A stretch of 64,000 bases of DNA. Source: Bacteroidales bacterium. GTDB taxonomy: Bacteria > Bacteroidota > Bacteroidia > Bacteroidales > UBA932. Both the position numbers and the translations under genes were made by a program. This document shows, piece by piece, positions 34,281 through 43,345 of this stretch. The notes beneath the pieces were generated by a model. The model did not search any database. It was not told the origin of the DNA and was given only the letters and a program-made list of their open reading frames with translations. The stretch lies in assembly GCA_017469745.1 (NCBI GenBank), contig JAFUFS010000004.1, positions 62,001-126,000 of the forward strand, read 5' to 3'. The stretch's first letter is position 1. Every line of letters begins with the position of its first letter.

Positions 34281-35950
34281 TAAAGAAGCTGTTGTTCATT
34301 CTGTCATGCGTGACATTGTCGCTGTCCCTTTGGGCATCGTCGCCTGTGGAGAGGATTTTCGTGTCTACAGACAGGGAGGTCTACATCGCCGGAGACATGG
34401 TCTGGTGTTCATTGTTCTGCCTGGATGGCAAAGGCAGCCTCTCTTCCCAGAATGCAGTTTCTTATCTGGAACTCATCTCTTCTGACGGTACTGTTGCTGA
34501 AGCGAAGATAGGTTTGCTTGGTGGCCGCGGTTGCGGAAGTTTCAGGATTCCGGTGACGGTTCCTACCGGCATGTACCGGCTTGTAGCCTACACAGCCAGC
34601 GAGGCTAACGAAGAAGGAACCCCGTGGATGTCAGGATCACGTATCCTGACGGTCTTCAACACGACCTCCACTGCCAGGGTTAAAGACGGGGTTGAGATAG
34701 TGGATGAGAAGACCTACGAATCATTCAGGAGGGAAGAACCGGCCGGCCTTGGCCGGCTGGCGCTCAATGCTCCTGCCAGAGTCAGAAAGGGAGAGGATGT
34801 GAACCTTGTTGTCCTGAATGAAGGCCCGATGGCTGATCTCTCGTTGTCTGTCTACCATGAGGATGACATCGTTCCATCCCCTCAGGACAACACCATCGAG
34901 AGTTTTCTTAAGTCTCTTCCTGGTTCTGCTGAACCGGTCGTGACCGGTAGCAGGCCTTTGGAGTATGACGGAGAGATAATCCACGCCAGGATGAGGGGAG
35001 AGATGATGGACACTTTGGATTATGCCGTTGCCACTCTGTCTTCCGCAGGCTCTCCTTCGAACCTGTACATCGGAGTTACCAGCAACGACGAAGTCTTTTT
35101 CCACACAAACAACATTTACGGCGACCGGGAAATCGTCTGTGAGGTATCCCGCCTGGACAAGAAGTCAGGGGTGATCGAAATCGAGAATCCTTTCCTTTAC
35201 CCGTCCGCCGGGGACTTGCCTAAGTTGTTGCTCAGCAAGTCTCAACGTGAGAGTCTGTCTTTCAGGAAGAAGACCCTTCGGGACGAGAAAACCCTCATGC
35301 TGGACACCTTGGCGACATTCCTCCGGCACCGTGAAGATCTTCTTCTGGAGAGCTCTCCTTTGAAGCATTACCATCTGGATGACTACACCAGGTTCAGTTC
35401 AGTACGCGAGATTCTGGTAGAGATCATCCCCTCCCTTGCACTTCGTAGGGACAAGGGGCGGTACTATATGACCATGATGGCTTCCGACGCTACTGATTCC
35501 TACAAGGCACGTGTCGGCAATCTGCTCGTGATGATGGACGGGGTAGTCCTTTCCGATCTTAACAGCCTTTTGGATTTTGATGCCATGCTGCTGGAGGACA
35601 TCGACATCTATCAGCAGGCGATAGTTTGCGGGAGGGCCGCCTACTCCGGAGTCGTCAATTTCATCACCAAGAAAAACTACGTTACAGCTCTTACTTTCCC
35701 GGCCAATGTCAGGGTCGTGGATTTCAAGGGAGTTTCTTATCCCGTGGCGTACCTCGGTGACGTTCCGGAAGGAGCAGCAGACACAAGACAGGTCCTTTAC
35801 TGGCACCCTGCTTTGAGCCTGGAGAAAGGCGGACAAGTGAGAACCGTCCTCCATGCACCATCTTACTCCGGCCGTTTCAGGATCGTGGCTGAAGGCCTTT
35901 CAGAAGATGGTATACCTATCCACCAGGAGAGGATATTCGAAGTAGAATAA
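34277..35950 (+). CDS. MG2-domain-like exported protein with TonB-plug-like tail
   Basis: 557 aa from the ATG at 34277 that overlaps the DUF4249 stop. After a signal peptide (LLFILSCVTLSLSLWA) comes an MG2-like region: VERIFVSTDREVYIAGDMVWCSLFCLD, the 'promise of a tether or armour' motif seen in alpha-2-macroglobulin-like and related Bacteroidota proteins. The C-terminal part (about 415-460) reads LLVMMDGVVLSDLNSLL, then LEDIDIYQQAIVCGRAAYSGVVNFITKK, which is the pattern of the TonB-receptor plug end, but no barrel follows. It may dock on the receptor or its substrate. It ends 6 nt from the convergent transglutaminase gene. Confidence 0.7.
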   Translation: MIKKLLFILSCVTLSLSLWASSPVERIFVSTDREVYIAGDMVWCSLFCLDGKGSLSSQNAVSYLELISSDGTVAEAKIGLLGGRGCGSFRIPVTVPTGMYRLVAYTASEANEEGTPWMSGSRILTVFNTTSTARVKDGVEIVDEKTYESFRREEPAGLGRLALNAPARVRKGEDVNLVVLNEGPMADLSLSVYHEDDIVPSPQDNTIESFLKSLPGSAEPVVTGSRPLEYDGEIIHARMRGEMMDTLDYAVATLSSAGSPSNLYIGVTSNDEVFFHTNNIYGDREIVCEVSRLDKKSGVIEIENPFLYPSAGDLPKLLLSKSQRESLSFRKKTLRDEKTLMLDTLATFLRHREDLLLESSPLKHYHLDDYTRFSSVREILVEIIPSLALRRDKGRYYMTMMASDATDSYKARVGNLLVMMDGVVLSDLNSLLDFDAMLLEDIDIYQQAIVCGRAAYSGVVNFITKKNYVTALTFPANVRVVDFKGVSYPVAYLGDVPEGAADTRQVLYWHPALSLEKGGQVRTVLHAPSYSGRFRIVAEGLSEDGIPIHQERIFEVE

Positions 35951-35956
35951 CCTATT

Positions 35957-38494
35957 CTAAAGTTTCGCTATCGCACCGAGGAGCTGGTCGCCAAGGCCGA
36001 TGGTGTAGCCGTCGGTCCTGAAGAAGACACGGTTGAAAGTGTCGGCGATCATGACCCGAGGCATGGCTCCGGTCATCATCTCCTTGGGAGCTATTCCGAA
36101 GCGGACATTGGAAGGAAGCCTGTCGGAATAGTCCTTAGCCCAGGCAAGTCCTTCGGCCGTGGTCAGGAGCATGATGGGGCGTCCCCATTTTTCAAGTCCG
36201 TCCTTGCTGGCAATCAGGTCGTTGATGGCATGTACCGAAGGTTCCTGGCGCGGGGTAAGGAAGGCTACTACATAGACTCCGCGGCCGGTAGTCGAAAGGA
36301 TGGAGACCGGATCCGAATCTGCAGTGACCCTGTACCTGGTCTCGGCGTCGAAGTCTCCGATCACGCTGAGCTTGTTGTCCGGGATGGTGATGGTAAGATC
36401 GAGGGATGTGGTTTCCCCTTCCTTAACAGTGAAATGTTGCATGGTCACGGGCACGCTTCCGTCTGAGAGGCGGTTGCCGCTTACGAGAATATATTCACCG
36501 GTGTCGACCGGGGTGCCTTTCTTGAAGACGTTCTCCCAGCTGACTCCGCCGCCCATGTCCACCTGGCCTTCATCGAAGCTCAGCACCTGGGTGCGGCCGT
36601 CAGCTATCTTGCTGATAGTGAAGTGGCTGTAGTAGCCGGGGTTGCCGAGGGCGGCAGTGGGTTCGTAGTCGAGGCGGACTATGCCGGTCGGAGCCACAGC
36701 GTCGCTTGCCGACTCGAAGTCCACGTCCCTCCAATCAGCTGCGTTCCCTGAGCCGGTCGAAGAGTACTGTACCTTTCCAGTCACCGGGTCCTTCCTGGCA
36801 TCGATCCCTAGGGTCCTGGCCAGAGAAATGAAGAACAGGTTCCTGGAACGTGTGTCGGCCATCCTTGCGCGCCAGACTCCTTCCGGGGACATAGGAATCC
36901 TGGTGGCCTTCGGATCGTCGAACACCTCGATGTTGTCGTTCACCCATTTGACGAGAGTGGCAGGATCCGAAAGAGCCTTTTTCTGGTCTTTGCTCAGGAC
37001 TCTCTTGAAGAAACCCTTGTAGGGGCTGAGGAATTCGTTCTCGATCCTAGGGCAGAGGATGGACTCTTCGGAGAGGTAGCTGTCGTCAAGGATCTCCCTG
37101 GTGACGTCGATCATGTCCTTGTCGCTCAAAGACTGAAGCAGTTCAAGGGCCCTTTGGTCAGGGTGGTCCGCAAGGAACTTTCTTATCACTTCATGGTTGC
37201 CTGCAGCCTTGGCAAGGAGCCTTCCCTCAGGGGTCCCGTCGTCCTTTGCGAAGGTGGCCATGTAGGTTTTGCGGATGAGGTCTTCCTGGGCGAAACGGAT
37301 GTCGTTGGCCTTGCGCTGTTCCTCAGTCACTTCCGGTAGGTTTGCGGTCTCGGGCGGAGGTACTATCATCATCTGTTCGGCCTCACCGGAGTGATCCTTG
37401 GAAATCACGATTGTGACGAGGGAATCCTTTCCGAAGGAGACTTTTGACCAGCCGTAGAGTCCGTCCTTCGAGGCCCATGCGAGCATGTCCCCCATTCCGG
37501 CGGTCAGGAAGGTGCGGCCTTCCTTGTCAGTGAATTTGGAGAGTGCTGAATAGAACTCCGCGTAGTTGTAGATCTTGAAATCCACGAGGGCGCTGTCCAC
37601 GGGGCTGCCGTCTTCTCGGACGACCTTGAAGTCGGCGCGGGCAGTCTTTGCGTAGTTGTCTATCAGGTTGATTTCCGTGATGTTGGGACCTTCCATGACC
37701 TTTTCTTCCGGACCGTCGTAGCGGCCGAAGACCCTTGTGTGCATCAGCATTCCGCGGCTGGCAGGGGCATTGAACCAACCCAGGTTCAGCACCGGCTCGG
37801 GCTCGCAGGCACCCATGAAGTACCACTCTCCGTCAGCCCAGGCCTCGACCCAGGCATGGTTGTCGTCGGTGTGGGCCCAGCGGGGAGTGTAGACCTGGCG
37901 TGCCGGGATGCCTACCGAGCGGAGGGCTGTCACTGTGAAGGTGGATTCCTCTCCGCAGCGGGCAAGGGTGCTCATGGCACTTGCCAGCGGAGAAAGCGTC
38001 CTGGCGTCGGAGGGCTTGTAGGTGAGTTTCTCATGGCACCAGTGATTGACTTCGAGAATGGCGTCCTTCATGCTCATTCCTTCGATGCGGGGCTTGATCT
38101 CCCTGGCGAAGGCCATCCTGGCAGTGTCAAGCTTTTCGTTGTTGACCCTTATCGGCAGGACGAAGTGTCTGAATATGCGCTCAGGAACATTCCATCCCAT
38201 TTCTTCGCGAGTCTTGAATGAGGACTGGACGCAGTCGAGGTAATAGCTGAGGGGATAGTCTGTCAGGTCCGCAAGGGGCATGTAGGCATAGAGGAACTTG
38301 AGGGCTTCCTTTTCCTCGGTAGTCAGCAGAAGGCTGTCGACAGGGCAGAATTCCTTCAAGTTGGGATTGGAAGCCATCCTGGCTCCGAAATCCTCTTCGA
38401 CCTGGTGTCGGAAGGAGCTGTCGGTTATGAAATGATGCACTTCGCAAGATGCCAGAAGCAGCATGGCCATTACGGCAAACAGACACTTTCTCAT
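35957..38494 (-). CDS. Transglutaminase-like domain lipoprotein
   Basis: 845 aa with lipobox LLASC. The transglutaminase-like core at about 150-235 holds Cys in RCGEESTF (near 179), His in DDNHAWVEAW (near 212) and an acidic residue in FMGACEPE, so the papain-like triad is complete. A repeated beta-rich C-terminal part includes TIPDNKLSVIGDFDAETRY and a final thioredoxin-like segment (RGVYVVAFLTPRQEPSVHAINDLI). Such proteins are peptidases or crosslinkers acting in the periplasm; the substrate is unknown. A TATATTTG -7 box is 25 nt upstream. It is divergent from the acylation operon. Confidence 0.82.
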   Translation of the reverse strand: MRKCLFAVMAMLLLASCEVHHFITDSSFRHQVEEDFGARMASNPNLKEFCPVDSLLLTTEEKEALKFLYAYMPLADLTDYPLSYYLDCVQSSFKTREEMGWNVPERIFRHFVLPIRVNNEKLDTARMAFAREIKPRIEGMSMKDAILEVNHWCHEKLTYKPSDARTLSPLASAMSTLARCGEESTFTVTALRSVGIPARQVYTPRWAHTDDNHAWVEAWADGEWYFMGACEPEPVLNLGWFNAPASRGMLMHTRVFGRYDGPEEKVMEGPNITEINLIDNYAKTARADFKVVREDGSPVDSALVDFKIYNYAEFYSALSKFTDKEGRTFLTAGMGDMLAWASKDGLYGWSKVSFGKDSLVTIVISKDHSGEAEQMMIVPPPETANLPEVTEEQRKANDIRFAQEDLIRKTYMATFAKDDGTPEGRLLAKAAGNHEVIRKFLADHPDQRALELLQSLSDKDMIDVTREILDDSYLSEESILCPRIENEFLSPYKGFFKRVLSKDQKKALSDPATLVKWVNDNIEVFDDPKATRIPMSPEGVWRARMADTRSRNLFFISLARTLGIDARKDPVTGKVQYSSTGSGNAADWRDVDFESASDAVAPTGIVRLDYEPTAALGNPGYYSHFTISKIADGRTQVLSFDEGQVDMGGGVSWENVFKKGTPVDTGEYILVSGNRLSDGSVPVTMQHFTVKEGETTSLDLTITIPDNKLSVIGDFDAETRYRVTADSDPVSILSTTGRGVYVVAFLTPRQEPSVHAINDLIASKDGLEKWGRPIMLLTTAEGLAWAKDYSDRLPSNVRFGIAPKEMMTGAMPRVMIADTFNRVFFRTDGYTIGLGDQLLGAIAKL

Positions 38495-38506
38495 GATTCG
38501 TTATGA

Positions 38507-38535
38507 TTGTCAATCTTACAAATATAATAAATTTG
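38507..38535 (+). promoter_or_regulatory. Promoter for the SGNH-MBOAT operon
   Basis: TTG (38507-38509), 18 nt, TAAATTTG (38528-38535), 27 nt before the ATG. Its -7 box is separated by a single base from that of the divergent gene. Confidence 0.6.
38519..38526 (-). promoter_or_regulatory. -7 box upstream of the transglutaminase gene
   Basis: TATATTTG on the minus strand, an exact TAnnTTTG match, 24 nt before the start. RNA polymerase cannot occupy this and the opposing box at the same time. Confidence 0.55.
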
Positions 38536-38562
38536 TAACTTTGAGGCCTTGTTTTCGACGGG

Positions 38563-40011
38563 ATGAAACGTCACGCTGTAGCCATATTCGTTATCTCTGT
38601 CCTGGCCCTGGTCGTCGCCTGCTGGTATTTCTTTCCTTCAGACGGGATCAAGACCCGGGGCATGACGTTCCGTTTTCCCTCGTACGAGTCTTATCTTCAG
38701 GATCTTCAGGGCGGGAGCGGCCCAGATGCAGACTCCGCCATCCTCGCCGCTCGACGGGCCTTCGAACTGATACAGGAGTCAGGCGACACACTCGGTTTTT
38801 TCAAGGAATATTTTGCTTCGGATCCCAACCGCATATTCCTGCCCGACAGCGGATTTTCCTATTTCGACTCGCTCTTCGTGGAGATGGAGAATGCCGGGGA
38901 TGAAGGCAGGGTCCTGAGGGTCATGCATTACGGCGACTCCCAGCTAGAGATGGACAGGATCTCCGCTATCCTGCGCCAGGAGCTGCAGGAGAGGTTCGGC
39001 GGTTCCGGTCCCGGAATGGTACCGATGGTCAAGACCATCTCCTCGGTCTCGGTGACCCAGCATGCCAGCGGTTCTCTTGTCCGCTATGCAAGGGTTACAG
39101 ATTCCCTCTCACATTGGACGTCTACTCACCGCTACGGACCTATGACCCAGTACGTAGGGGTGTTCGGCAGCGGTCGTTTCAATTTCCGCAGGACCGAAAA
39201 CCGCTATGCCCAGGAGAATGCGAGAAGGATTTCCAGGGTCTCGGTCCTGCTCGGCCACAACAGCCCCGGCCTGTCGCTGACTCTTAAGTGTGACACCCTT
39301 GCTGCCATGAAGGAAGTTCTTGATTCAGCGAAGGATGAGGTCTCCCTCGTCTCCTGGGAACTGCCCGTCGACGTGAACTCTGGCTCCATCACTCTGACCG
39401 GTGACGCGGAGGTTTATGGAATCATGCTTGACGGAGCTCCGGGAGTCACGGTTGACAACGTGGCCATGAGGGGCTGTTCCGGAACGGTCTTCACTGACAT
39501 CGATTCGACTGTCATGAAGCAGTCTTTCGACACCACGGGTACCCGTCTCATAATTCTCCAGTTCGGCGGCAATGCCATGCCGGGGATCGGTTCCAGGAAG
39601 GGGATTTCCCTCTATGTAGACAGGATGGATGCCCAGTTCGAGTATTTCAGGAAGGTTGCTCCCAAGGCCACCCTCCTCTTCGTCGGTCCTGCTGACATGT
39701 GCAAGAGCGTCAACGGATCCCTCGTGACCTGGCCGCTTCTTTCCGAACTCAATGATTCCTTGAAGGTTCACTGCCTGCAGAACGGGGTGGCCTACTGGGA
39801 CACTTTCAACATGATGGGCGGTGCCGGTTCCATGAGGCAGTGGGTGAACCTCAATCCTCAGTTAGCCGGTCCCGACTACATCCATTTCACGACCAGGGGT
39901 GCCAACGAGGTCGGCAGCGCCCTTGCCAAGTCCCTCCTGGTCTACCACGACTTTCTCCAGCTTCGCAGGAAACTTCCCGAAGAGGAGCTCAATGAATATA
40001 TGAACAGATGA
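38563..40011 (+). CDS. SGNH-hydrolase-like protein of an O-acylation operon (1)
   Basis: 482 aa, with an N-terminal membrane anchor (VAIFVISVLALVVACWYFF), so it is tethered facing the periplasm. SGNH signatures: VLRVMHYGDSQLEMDRI with the nucleophile Ser in GDS (near 126), the oxyanion Gly/Asn in LQFGGNAMPGIG, and DYIHFTTRGANEVG with the catalytic Asp/His. In AlgJ/AlgX-type systems such proteins transfer acetyl groups from the MBOAT protein to a polysaccharide. Its stop overlaps the start of a second SGNH gene (ATGA), and the MBOAT gene follows, so a three-part acetylation unit is likely. The target glycan is unknown. Confidence 0.8.
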   Translation: MKRHAVAIFVISVLALVVACWYFFPSDGIKTRGMTFRFPSYESYLQDLQGGSGPDADSAILAARRAFELIQESGDTLGFFKEYFASDPNRIFLPDSGFSYFDSLFVEMENAGDEGRVLRVMHYGDSQLEMDRISAILRQELQERFGGSGPGMVPMVKTISSVSVTQHASGSLVRYARVTDSLSHWTSTHRYGPMTQYVGVFGSGRFNFRRTENRYAQENARRISRVSVLLGHNSPGLSLTLKCDTLAAMKEVLDSAKDEVSLVSWELPVDVNSGSITLTGDAEVYGIMLDGAPGVTVDNVAMRGCSGTVFTDIDSTVMKQSFDTTGTRLIILQFGGNAMPGIGSRKGISLYVDRMDAQFEYFRKVAPKATLLFVGPADMCKSVNGSLVTWPLLSELNDSLKVHCLQNGVAYWDTFNMMGGAGSMRQWVNLNPQLAGPDYIHFTTRGANEVGSALAKSLLVYHDFLQLRRKLPEEELNEYMNR

Positions 40012-41273
40012 TGAGAAGGTTCCTTGAATATTCATTGATGCTTCTGCTCCTGCCCGCCGTCCTTTGTGGGCAGACGTTGCGCAGGCCTGTACCCGACCTG
40101 GAATTCGCCAGCCTCGATGGCAACAGGATAGAATTCCTTGGGGACAGCTCTGCTTTCGGAATCTTATTCACAAAGATGGATGGAGTCCTCTTCGAGAGGA
40201 ACTCTAACCTTCGGATAATGCACATCGGCGGCTCACATGTCCAGGCCGGCACGATGACAAGGCAGCTCCGCAACGACCTTCTCGCTCTCGGGGACAGCCT
40301 TGACGGGGGACGCGGCCTGGTGTTTCCTTTTTCCGCCGCCAAGACGAACAACCCCAGCAGTTTCCGGACCAGGTTCTCCGGGGAATGGAAGGCCACGAAG
40401 AATGTGTCGAGGGAGCCGGACAGGCGCCTCGGCCTTTCCGGGATGGCTCTTTCATCTTCCGATTCGACTGCCTTCCTGCGGGTTGTCCTGAATGCCAGGA
40501 ATGCAACGGCGATGGATCCTTCGTTCAGCTTCGACAAGGTGGCGGTCCTGGGATATTCATCGGAAGGGGAACGCTCTCCGCTGGTGATTCTGGAATCCGG
40601 CGACACACTTGCGGGAATCCGTGATGAGGCTGCTTCGCTCTGGTCTTTCGAGCTTCCGGCGCCTGCCGACTCTGTCACGGTGGCCCTTGGCAAAGGTGAA
40701 GGGACACTTACTGTCACAGGAATATTTCTTGACAACCGTCTCCCGGGAATCACGGTTACCGGAATAGGAGTCAACGGAGCGGCCTTGACTTCCTACCTCA
40801 GGTGCGCGGATTTCGAAAGGGATCTCCGGCTGGTTCGTCCCGACCTGGTGGTTTTCGGAATAGGAATTAACGATGCTTCCGGGAAGGACTTTTCCAAGGA
40901 GGATTTCATCTCCCGTTATAAGACCCTGATTGCAAGGGTGAGGGCCGTCAATCCGGACTGCGCCCTTCTCTTCATAACCAATAACGACAGTTACCGTAGG
41001 GTGAGGCGCAGGGTCTATTCTGTCAACAGGAACGCCCTTGAAGTGGAGGATGCCTTCTACAGGCTCTGCTCCGACTGCGGAGGCGGTGTCTGGAACCTTT
41101 TCGAGATCATGGGAGGCCTTGAGTCGATGAAGGATTGGGAGGAGGCCGGATTGGCCAAGAGGGACAAGATCCATTTTACCGAGGAAGGCTATGCCGTGGT
41201 CGGGGACCTGCTGTTCAATGCCCTCATGGGCAAATACGTCGAACATCTTAGAAGGAGGGTGTCATGGGATTGA
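40008..41273 (+). CDS. SGNH-hydrolase-like protein of an O-acylation operon (2)
   Basis: 421 aa with signal peptide (LMLLLLPAVLCGQ). It is a divergent paralogue of the upstream SGNH protein. Block I reads RIMHIGGSHVQAG, with Gly in place of Asp before the nucleophile Ser. Block III has VVFGIGINDASG (oxyanion Asn), and block V is DKIHFTEEGYAVVGD with catalytic Asp and His. A beta-sandwich insertion (about 140-250) lies between blocks. It is probably periplasmic and acts in the same O-acetyl transfer as its neighbours. It overlaps the next gene by 10 nt. Confidence 0.78.
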   Translation: MMRRFLEYSLMLLLLPAVLCGQTLRRPVPDLEFASLDGNRIEFLGDSSAFGILFTKMDGVLFERNSNLRIMHIGGSHVQAGTMTRQLRNDLLALGDSLDGGRGLVFPFSAAKTNNPSSFRTRFSGEWKATKNVSREPDRRLGLSGMALSSSDSTAFLRVVLNARNATAMDPSFSFDKVAVLGYSSEGERSPLVILESGDTLAGIRDEAASLWSFELPAPADSVTVALGKGEGTLTVTGIFLDNRLPGITVTGIGVNGAALTSYLRCADFERDLRLVRPDLVVFGIGINDASGKDFSKEDFISRYKTLIARVRAVNPDCALLFITNNDSYRRVRRRVYSVNRNALEVEDAFYRLCSDCGGGVWNLFEIMGGLESMKDWEEAGLAKRDKIHFTEEGYAVVGDLLFNALMGKYVEHLRRRVSWD

Positions 41274-43123
41274 AGGAAGTAGCGCTTGATTTCTTCGGCA
41301 ACCTGTTCGCCTTCGACCAGGCTCACCCCTTGCTGTTCACCCAATTCTATTTCTGGGCGTTCTTCGCCATCGTCCTCGCCTTCCTGTGTGTTTTCCGCAA
41401 CAAGATCCTCCTCAGGAACGCCTTCATCTTCTTCGCCAGTCTCTTCTTCTACTACAAGACCAGCGGACTATTCCTGATCCTGCTGGGCTTCGTGATAGTC
41501 TATAACTATCTTGCAGGGCTCTGGCTGCCGCATTGCCGGAGGACTTTCTGGAGAAAGACGGTGGTTGTCCTGAGTGTGGTTGTAGACCTTTCGCTGTTGT
41601 GCTACTACAAGTACGCCTATTTCATCACGGACGTGGTCAACAACCTCTTCGGGACCGCCTTCGTGGTCAAGGACTGGTTCGCTGCCGCTGGCAACAGCCT
41701 CGTGGGTTCCCAGGCCTTCAGCGTCGATTCGATATTCCTTCCGGTCGGTATTTCGTTCTTCATCTTCCAGGCCATCAGCTACGTGGTGGATGTCTCCCGA
41801 GGCATGAAGCCGGTGAAGAATTTCATGGATTTCGGCTTCTACCTGAGCTTCTTCCCTCAGCTTGTCGCCGGTCCTATCGTGAGGGCGAAGGACTTCATTC
41901 CTCAGTTGCGCAAGCCCTTCTTCCTTGGCCGTACCCAGTTCGGAATAGCTGTGTTCTGGATCCTCAACGGTCTTGCCAAGAAGCTGATCCTGAGCGACTA
42001 CCTTGCAGTGAACTTCTGCGACAGGGTCTTCGAGAATCCTCTACTGTACACCGGTTTTGAGAACCTTACCGCCCTGTTCGGCTATTCGCTCCAGGTCTAT
42101 GCCGACTTCTCCGGCTACACGGACATAGCCACCGGTGTCGCCATGCTGATGGGATTCTACCTGCCGAAGAACTTCGATTCTCCGTATAAAGCAAGGAATG
42201 CGGGCGAATTCTGGAGAAGGTGGCACATCTCCCTGTCCACCTGGCTCAGGGACTATCTCTACATCCCTCTCGGAGGCAACCGCAACGGTACCTTCGGATC
42301 CTATGCCATCATCCTTGGAATAGCCTTCCTGGCTTCCGCCCTGGCAGGGAGCTGGTGGGTTTTCGGAAGCGTGCTCGTACTGACTGTCGTCCTGGCTTTG
42401 CTGATCCTCTTCAAGAAGTCCTGGCGCAAGGAGCTTATCTCTGACATCAACCGGATGGACACCATGCTCCTGGGAGGTCTCTGGCACGGGGCCAGCTGGA
42501 ACTTCATGATCTGGGGCGGACTGAACGGTCTCGGAATGCTGATCTACCGCTTCTGGCACAGCTGCAACGCTTATTTCAGGGTTCTTATCATGGTCCTCAT
42601 CGTGGGTGCTTTCGGGGCGTTGAGGTATTTCTACGACTATCCGGTCTTCAACCTGTTCTTCTGGTGGACGGCTATCATCCTGGCCGGAGCCCTGGTGGGA
42701 ATGGTCTTCCACAAGGTTCGCAGAGGCGGTTTTTCCAATTGGATCAAGAATTCATGGGCTGTACTTATGACGTTCATATTCATAACCTTCACGCGGCTTT
42801 TCTTCCGCAGCGGTTCCAATCTTGATCCGGCGGAGGCCAATGAGAAGGCGTGGAGTACGGCTAAGAACATGGTGAATCAGATTGGTGGAAGCTGGGACTG
42901 GTCGCTTGTGCCGCAGATGGCTTGGCAGCACAGGAGCATTATCCTGGTCTTCCTCGTCGGCATGCTGATCCATTGGTTGCCGGACAATTTCAAGAGGCGT
43001 TACAGGATCTGGTTCGCAAAGATGCCGCTCGTGCTGATGGTCCTCGCCTGCCTCGTCGCCGTCTTCATCATCTGCCAGTTCGTCACCGCAGACCTCCAAA
43101 GCTTTATTTACTTCCAGTTCTAG
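41264..43123 (+). CDS. MBOAT-family membrane O-acyltransferase (AlgI-like)
   Basis: 619 aa, polytopic. It moves acyl groups across the inner membrane for transfer to an exported glycan. AlgI/DltB signatures: SYVVDVSRGMKPVKNFMDFGFYLSFFPQLVAGPI, NFDSPYKARNAGEFWRRWHISLSTWLRDYLYIPLGG, and the catalytic His in GGLWHGASWNF. Between the last two motifs is an insertion of about 50 residues with extra hydrophobic spans (ILGIAFLASALAGSWWVFGSVLVLTVVLALLILF) absent from AlgI, which explains the long size. It is the last gene of the operon; a strong hairpin spans the stop codon. Confidence 0.92.
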   Translation: MGLKEVALDFFGNLFAFDQAHPLLFTQFYFWAFFAIVLAFLCVFRNKILLRNAFIFFASLFFYYKTSGLFLILLGFVIVYNYLAGLWLPHCRRTFWRKTVVVLSVVVDLSLLCYYKYAYFITDVVNNLFGTAFVVKDWFAAAGNSLVGSQAFSVDSIFLPVGISFFIFQAISYVVDVSRGMKPVKNFMDFGFYLSFFPQLVAGPIVRAKDFIPQLRKPFFLGRTQFGIAVFWILNGLAKKLILSDYLAVNFCDRVFENPLLYTGFENLTALFGYSLQVYADFSGYTDIATGVAMLMGFYLPKNFDSPYKARNAGEFWRRWHISLSTWLRDYLYIPLGGNRNGTFGSYAIILGIAFLASALAGSWWVFGSVLVLTVVLALLILFKKSWRKELISDINRMDTMLLGGLWHGASWNFMIWGGLNGLGMLIYRFWHSCNAYFRVLIMVLIVGAFGALRYFYDYPVFNLFFWWTAIILAGALVGMVFHKVRRGGFSNWIKNSWAVLMTFIFITFTRLFFRSGSNLDPAEANEKAWSTAKNMVNQIGGSWDWSLVPQMAWQHRSIILVFLVGMLIHWLPDNFKRRYRIWFAKMPLVLMVLACLVAVFIICQFVTADLQSFIYFQF

Positions 43124-43160
43124 ACTGGAATTTTCAAGTCTAGAACTGGATTTTCCTTTT
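43114..43160 (+). terminator. Strong terminator overlapping the MBOAT stop codon
   Basis: A 13-bp perfect stem (CCAGTTCTAGACT / AGTCTAGAACTGG), 10-nt loop, then ATTTTCC and seven T residues. The left stem arm includes the last codons and stop of the MBOAT gene. Confidence 0.9.
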
Positions 43161-43170
43161 TTTCATATAC

Positions 43171-43310
43171 TTTTCAAAAGGGGACTATGACCCCATGAAC
43201 CGCCGCTTCGCGGCCCCACCGTTCGCTTCACTACGTTCCGCTCCGGTCCCCCCTCTTAACGTGCCGAGGGTGGCAGTGGTTCATTGGGGTCATAGTCCCC
43301 TTTTTGAAGT
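43171..43310 (+). repeat. Structured interspersed repeat, copy 3
   Basis: Same orientation as copy 1. Arms 43176-43201 and 43278-43304 pair over about 26 bp with a single bulged base; pairing can extend outward (ACTT...CAAAA) with small bulges. The core differs from copy 1 only by five transitions in the ACCG-CGGT loop. Because this arm ends in A-rich/T-rich sequence, the stem is followed by a T-run on both strands and could also terminate transcription. It lies between the MBOAT operon and the TlpA-like gene. Confidence 0.9.
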
Positions 43311-43345
43311 ATTATTCGTATATTGCAGGAGAAATATTTGGAAAA

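Noticed and set aside
10361..43310. The three structured repeats as a CRISPR array or integron attC sites
   Set aside because: The copies are more than 15 kb apart with no spacers and no cas genes. The arms lack the GTTRRRY boxes of attC, and no integrase or gene cassettes are present.
10361..43310. The three structured repeats as ordinary MITEs or retron msr-msd units
   Set aside because: MITEs share terminal inverted repeats among copies, whereas these arms differ completely. No transposase or reverse transcriptase gene lies in the window, so a retron call has no support.
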